Assembly: GCF_000269965.1 (NCBI RefSeq)
Contig: NC_017219.1
Location: 2,728,001-2,792,000, forward strand
Direction of reading: 5' to 3'
DNA length: 64,000 nt
Origin: Bifidobacterium longum subsp. infantis ATCC 15697 = JCM 1222 = DSM 20088
GTDB lineage: Bacteria > Actinomycetota > Actinomycetes > Actinomycetales > Bifidobacteriaceae
Positions 9,170 to 17,505 of the stretch are shown here, piece after piece. Every line of letters begins with the position of its first letter. Position 1 is the first letter of the stretch. The notes beneath the pieces were generated by a model. It worked only from the letters and a program-made list of their open reading frames with translations, searched no databases and was not told the origin of the DNA. Made by a program: the position numbers and the translations under genes.

Positions 9170-9805
9170 TTAGCGTTGCATACTATCGGGAGAATCCACA
9201 GGATTGGCGAGATATGGCTTGAAGACGCGCTCGGTGACGGGGATATGGAGCATCAGCATGGTGCCGTAACCAAGGATCACCAGCAGGAACAGTCCACCGG
9301 GCATGTAGAACCAGCTGGCCACCAGCAGCGCCACGAACACGGCATCCACGATGACCAGAGCCACGGTCATCGCGATGTGGGAGATGCCGAAGATGAAGGC
9401 GTTCTTCAAGGTGCCGGCCGCGGTGTTCTCGAAGCGTGCCTGAAGCGCGAACACCCATTCGAAGCCGATAAGCCAGAGGATGGTCAGCGCGAATTTGATG
9501 ATGAGCAGCGGCGTGATCTGCAGGACGATCCATGACCAGACCACTGCAATCAGCACCACCAAGAACGGCAGCCACAGCAGCGTGGCTTTGATGAAGTTGG
9601 TTTTGAATGACTTGAAGTAGTTGGCGGTTACGCCTTTGCCCTCGCCCTCGATGGAGCGGCGGCAAGCATCATGGCCGGCAGTCAGGGCCGCACCGATGGT
9701 GATGAGCGGAATCGAAGTGACCAGCATCAGAATGTTGATCCATACGCCGTCAACAAGATTGCTCCACGCGCGCATGAATTTCGAGTCCGGTGCCAGCCAG
9801 TTCAT
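9170..9805 (-). CDS. DUF624 (YesL-like) membrane protein of a sugar ABC operon
   Basis: A protein of 211 residues with about five hydrophobic helices. N-terminal NWLAPDSKFMRAWSNLVDGV followed by INILMLVTSIPLITIGAALT is typical of DUF624/YesL proteins, small membrane proteins of unknown function that accompany carbohydrate ABC transporters. ATG at 9805 follows AAGGAG. It lies downstream of the two permease genes on the same strand, after a 193-bp hairpin-rich gap, so it may be expressed at a lower level from the same transcript. Confidence 0.85.
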   Translation of the reverse strand: MNWLAPDSKFMRAWSNLVDGVWINILMLVTSIPLITIGAALTAGHDACRRSIEGEGKGVTANYFKSFKTNFIKATLLWLPFLVVLIAVVWSWIVLQITPLLIIKFALTILWLIGFEWVFALQARFENTAAGTLKNAFIFGISHIAMTVALVIVDAVFVALLVASWFYMPGGLFLLVILGYGTMLMLHIPVTERVFKPYLANPVDSPDSMQR

Positions 9806-9953
9806 CAACTACTCCTTGTGCTGCTCTTGGCTCCCCGCCAGATTGTCGGGCTCAACCCTTGACCGCGCCGCCTTCGGCCCTGCAATTACGGACTCGCCTA
9901 CGACGAGGCTCATCATTAGCTTCGCCGCTGTCGCGGCTCAGCCTGGAGCCTGC

Positions 9954-10005
9954 TGGAAGCCCACTGGGCTTCCAGCCATGGGCTGACGACGCGAGTCGTC
10001 AGCCC
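9954..10005 (-). repeat. Two perfect hairpins at the 3' end of the sugar permease gene
   Basis: Stem one is TGGAAGCCC-ACT-GGGCTTCCA (9954-9974). Stem two is an 11-bp stem GGGCTGACGAC with loop GCGA (9980-10005), and its right arm includes the stop codon of the permease gene. No T-run follows, so these look less like plain terminators than like stabilising or processing elements between the permease and DUF624 genes. A similar but longer arrangement occurs at 40862-41024. Confidence 0.7.
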
Positions 10006-10841
10006 TTGACGGCTCCCGCCATGACACCAGAGACTATATACTTCTGGCATACCAAGTAGAAGACGATGATGGGGATGATGGCCAGCACCAGGCAGGCCAT
10101 CATGGCGCCCATATCCACGGAACCGTAGCCGCCCTTGAGGTATTGCACGGCGACCGAGATGGTCTTGTACTTGCCGAGGTCGAGCGTCAGGTACGGCAGC
10201 AGGTAATCGTTCCAGATCCACATGGCTTCGAGGATGGCCACCGAGACGATCGACGGCTTCATGATTGGCACCACGATCTGGAAGAAGATGCGCGGCACTG
10301 ACGCGCCGTCGATCATGGCGGACTCCTCAAGCTCCTGCGGGATGCCCTTGATCACGCCGGTGAAGATGAACACGGCCAGACCGGCCCCGAAACCGAGGTA
10401 CACGATGCACAGGCCCCACGGGGTATTGAGCTTCAGCATGTCGGCGATCTTGGAGAGGGTGAACATCACCATCTGGAACGGCACGATCATGTTGAACAGG
10501 AACAGGGTGTAGAGCAGCTTCGCGGCCCAGTTGTTCACGCGCACGATCCACCATGCGCACATCGAGGTGCACACCAGAATCAGCACCACCGAGCCGACGG
10601 TGATAAGCAGCGTCCAGCCGAAGGAGGCGAAGAACTGCGTGGTCTCGATGCCACGCACATAGTTCTCAAGTCCTACAAACGCCTTGCCGGTCGGCAGGGA
10701 GAAGGCGTTCTTGGAGATGTACGCCTTCTGCTTGAAGGAGTTGATCAGCACCAGGACGATCGGGAAAACCCAGAACAGGGAGACGACGGCAAACAGCACG
10801 GTCCATAATGCGCCATGCTTCACAGGCTTGTTCTCGTTCAT
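9999..10841 (-). CDS. Carbohydrate ABC transporter permease, MalG/MsmG type
   Basis: A protein of 280 residues with six membrane helices; it belongs to the CUT1 family of oligosaccharide importers. The EAA loop that contacts the ATPase is EESAMIDGASVPRIFFQIVVP (about residues 170-190). It ends with GAVKG, the usual C-terminus of this subunit. Its ATG (10841-10839) overlaps the stop of the upstream permease (ATGA), so translation is coupled. No ATPase gene is nearby; bifidobacterial CUT1 systems generally share an MsmK-like ATPase encoded elsewhere. Confidence 0.93.
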   Translation of the reverse strand: MNENKPVKHGALWTVLFAVVSLFWVFPIVLVLINSFKQKAYISKNAFSLPTGKAFVGLENYVRGIETTQFFASFGWTLLITVGSVVLILVCTSMCAWWIVRVNNWAAKLLYTLFLFNMIVPFQMVMFTLSKIADMLKLNTPWGLCIVYLGFGAGLAVFIFTGVIKGIPQELEESAMIDGASVPRIFFQIVVPIMKPSIVSVAILEAMWIWNDYLLPYLTLDLGKYKTISVAVQYLKGGYGSVDMGAMMACLVLAIIPIIVFYLVCQKYIVSGVMAGAVKG

Positions 10842-11695
10842 CAGGCTGCCACCTCCTTGCTCGTGGTGAGCTTGTTCTGAATCAGGGCGATGACCGCAAC
10901 CAGGATGAAGAACAGCACGGCCTTCGCCTGGCCGACGCCTTCCCAGCCCATACGGCCGTAGAAGGTGCGGGTGATGTTCAGCGCCAGACCTTCAGACATG
11001 TTGCTCGGCGCACCGTTGGTCAATGCGAGGTTCTGGTCGTAGAGCTTGAAACCGTTGGTCACGGTCAGGAAGGAGCACACGGTGATGGACGGCATCATCA
11101 GCGGGATGATGATGCGGAACATGGTCTGCCGTCCGTTGGCGCCGTCCACGGCCGCGGCCTCCAGCACGTCGGTGGGCAGGGCCTGCAGGCCGGCGATGTA
11201 GATGATCATCATGTAGCCGATCTGCTGCCAGCACACCAGGATGACCAAACCCCAGAACCCGTAGGACGCCTTATAGGTCAGGGCGCGGCCCCAGTGGGCC
11301 AGTACGCCGTTCAGGAGCAGCAGCCAGATGTAGCCCAGGATGATGCCGCCGATAAGGTTCGGCATGAAAAATACCGAGCGGAACAGCGTGGATCCCTTGA
11401 TCGCCTTGGTCAGCATGTAGGCGATGGCGAAGGCGATCACGTTGATCACGATGGTGGTCACGATGGTGAACGCGGTGGAGAAGCCGAGCGCGTGCAGGAA
11501 TTCCTTGTCCTTCAGCGCTTTGCCGTAGTTCTTAAGCCCCACCCATTCACCGTCGGTAACGGTGGTGAATTCGCAGAAGCTTAAGTAGATGCCCATGATG
11601 AAGGGCACCAGGAACCCGATGATGAATGCGGCGAATGTGGGGAGCGCGAACAGCGCCCACCATCTGCGTATCGCCTTGCCAGCCATGCTGATCAT
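10841..11695 (-). CDS. Carbohydrate ABC transporter permease, MalF/MsmF type
   Basis: A protein of 284 residues with six membrane helices and the EAA loop LEAAAVDGANGRQTMFRIIIP (about residues 180-200). It is the partner of the permease at 9999. ATG at 11695 (MISMAGKAIRRWW) follows AAGGAGGAGG; another in-frame ATG lies three codons later. First gene of the operon 11695-9170. The divergent LacI gene starts at 12078, and the 382 bp between hold operator-like palindromes, so the operon is likely repressed by that LacI protein. Confidence 0.93.
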   Translation of the reverse strand: MISMAGKAIRRWWALFALPTFAAFIIGFLVPFIMGIYLSFCEFTTVTDGEWVGLKNYGKALKDKEFLHALGFSTAFTIVTTIVINVIAFAIAYMLTKAIKGSTLFRSVFFMPNLIGGIILGYIWLLLLNGVLAHWGRALTYKASYGFWGLVILVCWQQIGYMMIIYIAGLQALPTDVLEAAAVDGANGRQTMFRIIIPLMMPSITVCSFLTVTNGFKLYDQNLALTNGAPSNMSEGLALNITRTFYGRMGWEGVGQAKAVLFFILVAVIALIQNKLTTSKEVAA

Positions 11696-11851
11696 GACTT
11701 TTCCTCCTCCTTGAGTCCGCTGCGTTGCGACACTGCATCGTGCGCCGGCTGCGGAGTTCAACTCAATGCGAGCCTGCCGATCGAGAACCGCATGCACGGC
11801 CTGTTCTCGTTCAAGCCTATATTCATAGTAAACGTCGAATCATTATATGTC

Positions 11852-11989
11852 CAACGTTGTCATTTTCAGCGTTTCAAGCTCGAGCATACTCCAGCTCCAG
11901 CAATCTTCTTTCAACTAAGATAACGGCTATATAAAGCCAATCTGACGCCGTCATAGACACTGTGCAAACGTTTGTAATACAATCGTTGT
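11852..11989. promoter_or_regulatory. LacI-type operator sites in the divergent promoter region
   Basis: The 382-bp gap between the permease operon and the LacI gene holds a perfect palindrome CAAACGTTTG (11965-11974) extended to TGCAAACGTTTGTA, a related ACAATCGTTGT (11979-11989) and CAACGTTG (11852-11859). Half sites of the same kind recur before the binding-protein gene (14771-14986). CG-centred palindromes of this form are the usual targets of LacI-family proteins. No other feature was seen in the rest of this gap. Confidence 0.6.
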
Positions 11990-12077
11990 CATCGCCGCAA
12001 ATCAATCAATCAGCATGTACACTGGAGTCAGTTGCGCATGTGTATTGCGATTTTCCATTCAACGCAAGGGGGCTGCA

Positions 12078-13094
12078 ATGGCTACGAGCATTCAGGATGT
12101 CGCCCGCGAGGCCGGCGTCTCCATCTCCACCGTCTCACGTTCCTTCACCAGACCGGATCTGGTGTCGGCCAAGACCCGCGAGCGCGTGCTCGCCATCGCC
12201 GACAAACTCAATTTCTCACTCTCCCGCTCGGCTGCGGCCCTGAAATCCGGCCGCGCCCTGCGCATCGCAGTACTGATGAGCGGCCATATCCGCCTGTGGT
12301 TCACCGCCTCGGTCATCGAGGGGCTCAACGAGGTGCTGCACACGCAGGGCTACGATATTTCGGTATTCCAGATTTCCAGCATCGAGGAGCGCAAGGAATT
12401 CTTCGAGATGTTGCCGGTACGCCGTAACGCCGATGCCGTGATTGTGGCGTCTTTCGATATCGACAACAACGAAATCGCGCAACTGGCTTCGGTCGGCGTG
12501 CCGATCGTCGGCATCAATTCAGTCGAGCCCGAAGCCCGCGGCTTTACCGCCGCCGTCAATATCGACGACGTGCAGGGCTCCACGCTGGCCGCCCGCCATC
12601 TTATCAATCTCGGACATCGCCGCATCACCTATATCAGCACCAATCGCGAGGTGTCGCTGAGCTTCTCCGTGCAAAGCCGATTCGACTCATTCACCGCCTG
12701 CTGCCGCAGGGAAGGCATCGAGCCGCAGGTCATCGTCTGCAAGGTCGATGACGATGGACGTTATGAAATCAGCGACGTGGTCGACCAACTCATGAGCCAA
12801 GACGAGATGCCCACCGCCATCGCATGCCAGGAGGATGGCATCGCTTTGCCGCTTATGTTCCAGCTGGAGCGCAATGGATTCTCCGTGCCCGGCGACGTCT
12901 CGCTGGTCGGCTACGACGATAGTTTCTACACCGGCGATATCGGCCTGACCACCATCCGCCAGGATCCGGCGGAGATGGCCCGCGTGGCAGCCCGCATGAC
13001 GCTCGACCTCATTGACGAGAAGCCGATTGAGCAACCCTATATCGTGTTCCCGGCCCAGCTGAAGGTCCGCTCCTCCACCTCCCGCGTTAAGTAG
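12078..13094 (+). CDS. LacI-family transcriptional regulator
   Basis: A protein of 338 residues. The N-terminal helix-turn-helix reads TSIQDVAREAGVSISTVSRS (residues 3-22) with a hinge helix ending AAALKSGRA. The rest is a periplasmic-binding-protein-like sugar-sensing and dimer domain (residues 62-335), with VSLVGYDDSFYT near residue 275. ATG at 12078 follows AAGGGGG. It is divergent from the sugar permease operon and convergent with the binding-protein gene; operator-like palindromes lie before both, so it probably controls the transporter and itself in response to the imported sugar. Confidence 0.93.
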   Translation: MATSIQDVAREAGVSISTVSRSFTRPDLVSAKTRERVLAIADKLNFSLSRSAAALKSGRALRIAVLMSGHIRLWFTASVIEGLNEVLHTQGYDISVFQISSIEERKEFFEMLPVRRNADAVIVASFDIDNNEIAQLASVGVPIVGINSVEPEARGFTAAVNIDDVQGSTLAARHLINLGHRRITYISTNREVSLSFSVQSRFDSFTACCRREGIEPQVIVCKVDDDGRYEISDVVDQLMSQDEMPTAIACQEDGIALPLMFQLERNGFSVPGDVSLVGYDDSFYTGDIGLTTIRQDPAEMARVAARMTLDLIDEKPIEQPYIVFPAQLKVRSSTSRVK

Positions 13095-13150
13095 GCTCAC
13101 ACAACAAAGCCCACCATAGAAAAAGCGTTAGGCAACCGCACAATAACGCT

Positions 13151-13212
13151 CAATCGCACATTGTGGGAAATGGCGAAAAATCGCCAATCCATGGACCCAC
13201 AGTGTGCGATTG
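13151..13212. repeat. Long nested hairpin between convergent genes
   Basis: CAATCGCACATTGTGGG (13151-13167) pairs with CCCACAGTGTGCGATTG (13196-13212), one G-T wobble in 17 bp, and the loop holds a second stem GGCGA-aaaa-TCGCC. Farther out, an AAAAAG/CTTTTT pair could extend it in both directions. It fits a bidirectional terminator for the LacI gene and the convergent binding-protein gene but is longer than needed for that. Confidence 0.6.
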
Positions 13213-13276
13213 GCCGGGTGTGTGCCTCACACTTTTTCTGCGGCGGCCGATTTTGTGCAAGACTCAGCAATACAAA

Positions 13277-13312
13277 GCGGCGCCCCTGGAGAAGGAAAGG
13301 CAGGGGCGCCGC
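13277..13312 (-). terminator. Terminator of the solute-binding protein gene
   Basis: A perfect 12-bp stem GCGGCGCCCCTG / CAGGGGCGCCGC with a 12-nt purine loop lies 37 bp past the stop of the binding-protein gene. There is only a weak T-tract on that side (CTTTGTATT). Confidence 0.75.
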
Positions 13313-13348
13313 GGATTGTTACTTATCGGCTATGGGACTCTATGAGAC

Positions 13349-14677
13349 TCAGTGCGAGGCCTCGTATTCGGAAGCCCAACCGTCCACGAAGGCAGTCTTG
13401 ACGGCATCCCACTTGCCGGTGCCCTGCGCGTACTCGAGCAGCGCCTGGCCGACCTTGTTCTTCCATTCCTCGGACGGCATCATGGTGAAGTTCCAAGAAA
13501 CCTGGGTCTTGCCGGACTCCTGGTCTTCCACGGCGGCCTCGGTCAGCGGGTTGTCGCTTTTGACGTCATCGAAGGTCTTGAACGGGGCGGTGAAGCCCAT
13601 GTCCTGAGAGAGGGCCTTCTTGCCGGTATCCGAGGTGATCACCCACTTGAGGAAGTCCTCGGTGGCCTTCTTGTCGGCGTCGGAGGCCTTGTCATTGATA
13701 CACCAGTAGTTCTCGGAACCGGTGGTCAGACCCTGCTTCTCCTCGCCCTTGACGCCGATGTAGATCGGCATCATGCCTACCTGATCGTCGGTCATGCCGG
13801 CCTTCTGCAGGTCGGTCCAGGCCCAGGTGCCGTTCTGGTAGAAGGCGGCCTCGCCGAGCGCGAACTCGGAGTTCGCATCATCTCCGGTCTTGGCGCTCAG
13901 CTGGGTGGGTTCGGTGGTGGAGTCGGTGATGTACAGGTCGAAGATCTTCTTGTAGTTCGGCAGGTAGGTGCCCTTGATCTTGGCCGGCTGCTCGGTGACG
14001 TTGTCGTCCTTGAACTCGTAGTAAAGCGGCAGATTGGCCAGATGGGTCTTGAAGCGCCAGTCGGAGCTGGAGTCGAAGCCGGCGGAGGTGAACGCGCCCT
14101 TGATGCCGAGCTCGTCCTTGCGGGCCTGCATGTCGTCGGCCACGGCCTTCAGGGTGTCGAAGTTGTCGATTTCGTCCATAGACGTGGCCTTGGCGCCATC
14201 CAGCGCGAAGTACTTGTTGAGGATGTCCTTGTTGTAGATCAGGCCGTAGGTTTCCATCACATACGGCACGCCGACCACCTTGTCGCCATCCTTCAGGGCC
14301 ACATCCTGGTTGGCAAGCTCCTTGTACACATCCGTATTGGACATATCGGCGGTGTACTTCTTCCAGTTCTGGTAGCCGACCGGGCCGTTGACCTGGAACA
14401 AGGTCGGGGCGTCGGTTTTGGCGATTTCGGACTTCAGGGTCTGCTCGTAGGTACCGGAGGCCGCGGTCTGCACCTTGACCTCAACGCCCTTTTCCTTGGT
14501 GTATTCCTTGGCCAGAGCAGTCCACTGATCAGCCGCTTCCGGCTTGAAGTTCAGGTAGTAGACCTTGCCCCTGGCGTCATCGCCGGAGGTCGAGCTTCCG
14601 CAGGCCGCCAAAGTGCCGAGGGACATCGCAGCGACAGCCGCCATCGCGACTGCTGACTTGACTGTACGATTCATCAT
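13349..14677 (-). CDS. Extracellular sugar-binding lipoprotein (ABC transporter)
   Basis: A protein of 442 residues. The signal peptide ends in the lipobox LAAC, with the lipidated Cys at about residue 26. The mature part is a family 1 (MalE-like) solute-binding fold: YYLNFKPEAADQW near the start and GEAAFYQNGTWAW around residue 270. It captures an oligosaccharide at the cell surface for the permeases at 9999-11695; here the gene is separated from them by the LacI gene. ATG at 14677 or 14674 follows GAAAGG; codons upstream to 14695 are unlikely to be used. Confidence 0.92.
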   Translation of the reverse strand: MMNRTVKSAVAMAAVAAMSLGTLAACGSSTSGDDARGKVYYLNFKPEAADQWTALAKEYTKEKGVEVKVQTAASGTYEQTLKSEIAKTDAPTLFQVNGPVGYQNWKKYTADMSNTDVYKELANQDVALKDGDKVVGVPYVMETYGLIYNKDILNKYFALDGAKATSMDEIDNFDTLKAVADDMQARKDELGIKGAFTSAGFDSSSDWRFKTHLANLPLYYEFKDDNVTEQPAKIKGTYLPNYKKIFDLYITDSTTEPTQLSAKTGDDANSEFALGEAAFYQNGTWAWTDLQKAGMTDDQVGMMPIYIGVKGEEKQGLTTGSENYWCINDKASDADKKATEDFLKWVITSDTGKKALSQDMGFTAPFKTFDDVKSDNPLTEAAVEDQESGKTQVSWNFTMMPSEEWKNKVGQALLEYAQGTGKWDAVKTAFVDGWASEYEASH

Positions 14678-14770
14678 CGAACCTTTCTCTTTCATCGTCG
14701 ATCCCGGCCATCCCCGGTCGGGACAGGTACGCTAGCACGCACCTTTACGACTATCGACATGCACTATTAT

Positions 14771-14986
14771 GCAACGGTTTGCTTCTTTTTGCAAACGATA
14801 GCAATAGCGGCGCGTCATGAATCATCATTTTCAGGCCATTGTCAACAGATATCCTATTACTTCAGCCTTTTTGCCTCATTATCACAATGCAAGCGTTCGC
14901 AATCATGAGAGCGCTAACATATCTTTTATGGCGATCGATTGCCACTTATACCCATCAAAAACAACACGCCGACGCTATCGTTTGCA
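14771..14986. promoter_or_regulatory. Cluster of LacI-type operator sites before the binding-protein gene
   Basis: Four related sites lie in the 402-bp gap upstream of the lipoprotein gene: GCAACGGTTTGC (14771-14782), TGCAAACGATAGCA (14789-14802), TGCAAGCGTTCGCA (14888-14901) and GCTATCGTTTGCAA (14973-14986, an inverted version of the second). All are versions of TGCAAACG. Spacing of about 100 bp between the outer pairs would allow DNA looping. The remainder of the gap is AT-rich with no visible gene. Confidence 0.55.
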
Positions 14987-15029
14987 AATCATTTATCGAC
15001 ATACCGCAATTCCCACCACAAACAATAAA

Positions 15030-15055
15030 GGCCCGCCCGCAGTAGCGGGCAGGCC
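15030..15055 (-). terminator. Terminator of the phosphatase gene
   Basis: GCCCGC-AGTA-GCGGGC inside an outer GGCC/GGCC pair, 25 bp past the stop codon of the gene at 15080; the minus strand continues TTTATTG. Confidence 0.65.
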
Positions 15056-15079
15056 AGCGTAATCACAGCGCAACCGGGG

Positions 15080-15793
15080 CTAGGCGTTCCACCGTTCGAT
15101 GACGTTATCTCCCTTATAGACGCTGAGCACCGAGTAGTGCGCCGTATCCAAACGCAGCAACCGCGCGAAATGCGGGTCCACGCCCAGCCATTGCGAGGTG
15201 AGGATGCGCAGGATGTGCGCATGAGCCACCAACAGCACATTATGGCCGTCTTTCAGAAGCGGCGTAATCTCATCGATGGCGCTCTTGGCGCGTGCCGCTG
15301 CTTCTTCCAGCGTCTCGCCAGGCCCGGCATGAACCGGCACCTGCTCGCCCGAAGGCAAGGTCTCGACCCAATCGCCCTCCAGCGTGGGCGTCAGCGAGCG
15401 CGGCCCGTCACGCCACACATCCCATTCAAAACCGCTGGCCTCACTCACCTGCTGGCGCGTACGCCCCTCGGCTCGGCCGTAATCCCATTCAGCGATGCCG
15501 TCCAACACACCATGGTCCGCAAAACCAGCCAATTCAGCGGTTTGGCACGCCCGCTTCAGCGGACTGGAAAACACACAGCCCTGGCTGAATCCTTCGGGGA
15601 AAGCTTCGCGCAGGCGCCTTCCGGCATCCGCTGCCTGCTGCTCGCCGACCGCGGTCAACGGGATGTTCGTGCGCCCGGTATGCTGCCCGGATTCGCTCCA
15701 CACGGTCTGGCCGTGGCGCAGCAACACCAAAAATCCGTTGCCGCCACGAGAGTTCTCGACGGCAACGGTGCCGTTCACGTTCTGTTCGCTCAT
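15080..15793 (-). CDS. Histidine phosphatase / phosphoglycerate mutase family protein
   Basis: A protein of 237 residues. The catalytic LLRHGQT motif lies at residues 23-30, with the phospho-accepting His, followed by HTGRTNIPLT and RACQTAEL. The second catalytic His lies in LLVAHAHILRIL near residue 200. Length and EWDYGRAEG point to the GpmB/CobC-like phosphatase branch rather than glycolytic mutase. ATG at 15793 has GGAGGC just before it and a TAGAGT -10 box (15805-15800) only 6 nt upstream, so the transcript may be leaderless. It is divergent from the DUF4235 gene. Confidence 0.85.
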   Translation of the reverse strand: MSEQNVNGTVAVENSRGGNGFLVLLRHGQTVWSESGQHTGRTNIPLTAVGEQQAADAGRRLREAFPEGFSQGCVFSSPLKRACQTAELAGFADHGVLDGIAEWDYGRAEGRTRQQVSEASGFEWDVWRDGPRSLTPTLEGDWVETLPSGEQVPVHAGPGETLEEAAARAKSAIDEITPLLKDGHNVLLVAHAHILRILTSQWLGVDPHFARLLRLDTAHYSVLSVYKGDNVIERWNA

Positions 15794-15884
15794 GCCTCCA
15801 CTCTAGTCTGCGCTCGTTCATGACTCCACCATTAACGCCCATCTTTTGCGCTGAGATGATTGATATGCTACTAGACTGAGAGTC

Positions 15885-16262
15885 ATGAGCGACGAAACGA
15901 ACACCGACTTCCCCTCCAGCGCCGACCGCGCGGTCGACAGCCTGCACCGCATCGACGAGAAGGTCAATAAGCTGCGCGAGGACCGACTCAACGACCCTGA
16001 TTCTCTGGGCGACAAGCTCATCAAGTCGGCAGCCCCAGCGCTGGCAGGCTTGGTTGCCGGCAAAGTATTCCAGATGATATGGGACAAGGGCACGAGCAAA
16101 CGCAATCTGCGCAAGGGACTGGCGGCAGACGCGCCGCAAGGTCTGGCAATGAGTCTGGCATTCGCCGCCATTTCGGCCGCACTCGGCGCAGTGGTTTCGC
16201 AGCTGTCGGATCGGGGCTCCAAGGCGTTCGTCGACCACCGCCATCGCAAGCCCAGCCGCTAA
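15885..16262 (+). CDS. DUF4235 membrane protein
   Basis: A protein of 125 residues. After a polar N-terminus (residues 1-45) come two hydrophobic segments with the family pattern APALAGLVAGKVFQMIWDKG (about 52-71) and LAMSLAFAAISAALGAVVSQ (about 87-106). DUF4235 proteins are small actinobacterial membrane proteins of unknown function. A TAGACT -10 box (15872-15877) sits 7 nt before the ATG and there is no ribosome site, so the mRNA is probably leaderless. Confidence 0.85.
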   Translation: MSDETNTDFPSSADRAVDSLHRIDEKVNKLREDRLNDPDSLGDKLIKSAAPALAGLVAGKVFQMIWDKGTSKRNLRKGLAADAPQGLAMSLAFAAISAALGAVVSQLSDRGSKAFVDHRHRKPSR

Positions 16263-16276
16263 TCCCCCGGTTGGAT

Positions 16277-16354
16277 GATGGTTTCTGTTGGTTGACTGAT
16301 GGCTCATCGCTGGAATTTCGTCAAGGAACCATCAGCCAATCGACAGGAACCATC
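16277..16354 (+). repeat. 26-bp inverted repeat after the DUF4235 gene
   Basis: The left arm 16277-16302 and the right arm 16329-16354 pair in RNA at 25 of 26 positions once G-U pairs are allowed. The arms share GATGGTT and CTGATGG. The loop is 26 nt. It starts 15 bp past the stop codon and lies before the nitroreductase promoter. There is no T-run, so it may be a terminator or an RNA-stability element. Positions 16263-16444 contain no gene. Confidence 0.55.
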
Positions 16355-16444
16355 AGTCCAGCACAGTTCCGCCACACAATATCGGCATTTCACTGTGAGG
16401 TAATTCACCGTGGCGTCCGGCGTCTGCCGTGCGACAATAAAGCC

Positions 16445-17209
16445 ATGGTTACCAACGCAACAATCGAGGCTCTTCTGGGCCGCCGCTCCATCCGTAAGTT
16501 CAAGGACGAGGCCATCGACGACGATACCCGCGCCACGCTCGAAACCGTCGCCCAGCATGCCGCGTCCAGCCAGTTCCTTAACGACTGGTCCGCCATCCGC
16601 ATCACCGATCCGGCCATCAAAGCCAAGCTCGCCGAATTCGGCCATCAGCCGTATATTGCCACTGCGCCGCTGCTGTACGTGTTCGTCATCGACGAGCACC
16701 GCAACGCGCGCATCGCCGAACGCAAGGGCATCGATCCCGCTTCCGACGAATTCCATCTCAAGTACAGTTATCGCTTTACCCAAGCTCAGAACGACGCAGT
16801 GCTGGCCCTGCACGCCATGGAGACCGCCGCCTATTCGCTGGGACTGGGCTGCGTGATTCTCGGCTCTCTACTCAACAACATCCCCGGCCTTATCGACGTG
16901 CTGAATCTGCCGGAATACACGTATCCGGTGCTGGGTCTGGCCATCGGCAAGCCTGATCAGAACCCGACCGTCAAGCCGCGTATGCCGCGCACGATGCAGT
17001 TCTTCGAGAACACCTACCCGGCTGACGCCGATGGAGTACTCGACCAGCTGCCCGCCTTCGACGAAGAAGTTCACCGGTACTACGATCTGCGCCAAGCCGA
17101 CCGTCCGGTGGACGCCTTCAGCGATCAGGTCGTCACAATCAGTCGGCAGGATGTCAGCCATCAGACGCTGCTCGACAAGGCCGCCGCTCAGGGCTTCCGT
17201 CTGGATTAG
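16445..17209 (+). CDS. NAD(P)H-dependent nitroreductase/flavin reductase family
   Basis: A protein of 254 residues. IEALLGRRSIRKFKDEAID at residues 6-24 is the FMN phosphate-binding start of the family; AASSQFLNDWSAI (about 38-50) and GLGCVILGSL (about 135-144) are further FMN contacts, and VLGLAIGKPDQNPTVKPRMP (about 161-180) fits the NfrA1/NfsA-type subfamily. Expected to reduce nitro compounds, quinones or flavin with NADPH. No ribosome site precedes the ATG; a GACAAT -10-like hexamer (16433-16438) ends 6 nt before it, suggesting a leaderless transcript. Confidence 0.85.
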   Translation: MVTNATIEALLGRRSIRKFKDEAIDDDTRATLETVAQHAASSQFLNDWSAIRITDPAIKAKLAEFGHQPYIATAPLLYVFVIDEHRNARIAERKGIDPASDEFHLKYSYRFTQAQNDAVLALHAMETAAYSLGLGCVILGSLLNNIPGLIDVLNLPEYTYPVLGLAIGKPDQNPTVKPRMPRTMQFFENTYPADADGVLDQLPAFDEEVHRYYDLRQADRPVDAFSDQVVTISRQDVSHQTLLDKAAAQGFRLD

Positions 17210-17250
17210 TGAGACCAGGACCAACGAGATAGGCTCGGGATGGGCTCGTC

Positions 17251-17288
17251 ACTGAGTCGTCTCAGTCTCAGCACTGCGACGACTCAGT
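17251..17288 (+). terminator. Hairpin downstream of the nitroreductase gene
   Basis: ACTGAGTCGTC (17251-17261) and GACGACTCAGT (17278-17288) form a perfect 11-bp stem with a 16-nt loop, 41 bp past the stop codon. No clear T-run follows. The rest of 17289-17505 shows no gene and should hold the promoter of the YhgE operon. Confidence 0.6.
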
Positions 17289-17505
17289 CCCAACACCTCA
17301 ACATTTCATCACCGGATACCGGCAAAATTGCACAACCATTCCGCCGGTGTCGCACTATCAATGAGCGTCCACATATCAGTCCCATTATGCGGATAATCAA
17401 GGGTCAGCTTTGCAAGAAAACCCGCCAAACCAGCAGTATCCGCACCAGTGGTGGGAATAGACTGCATGTGGCCGCAATGACTACGAACCGGAAAAGAGGG
17501 ACTGG

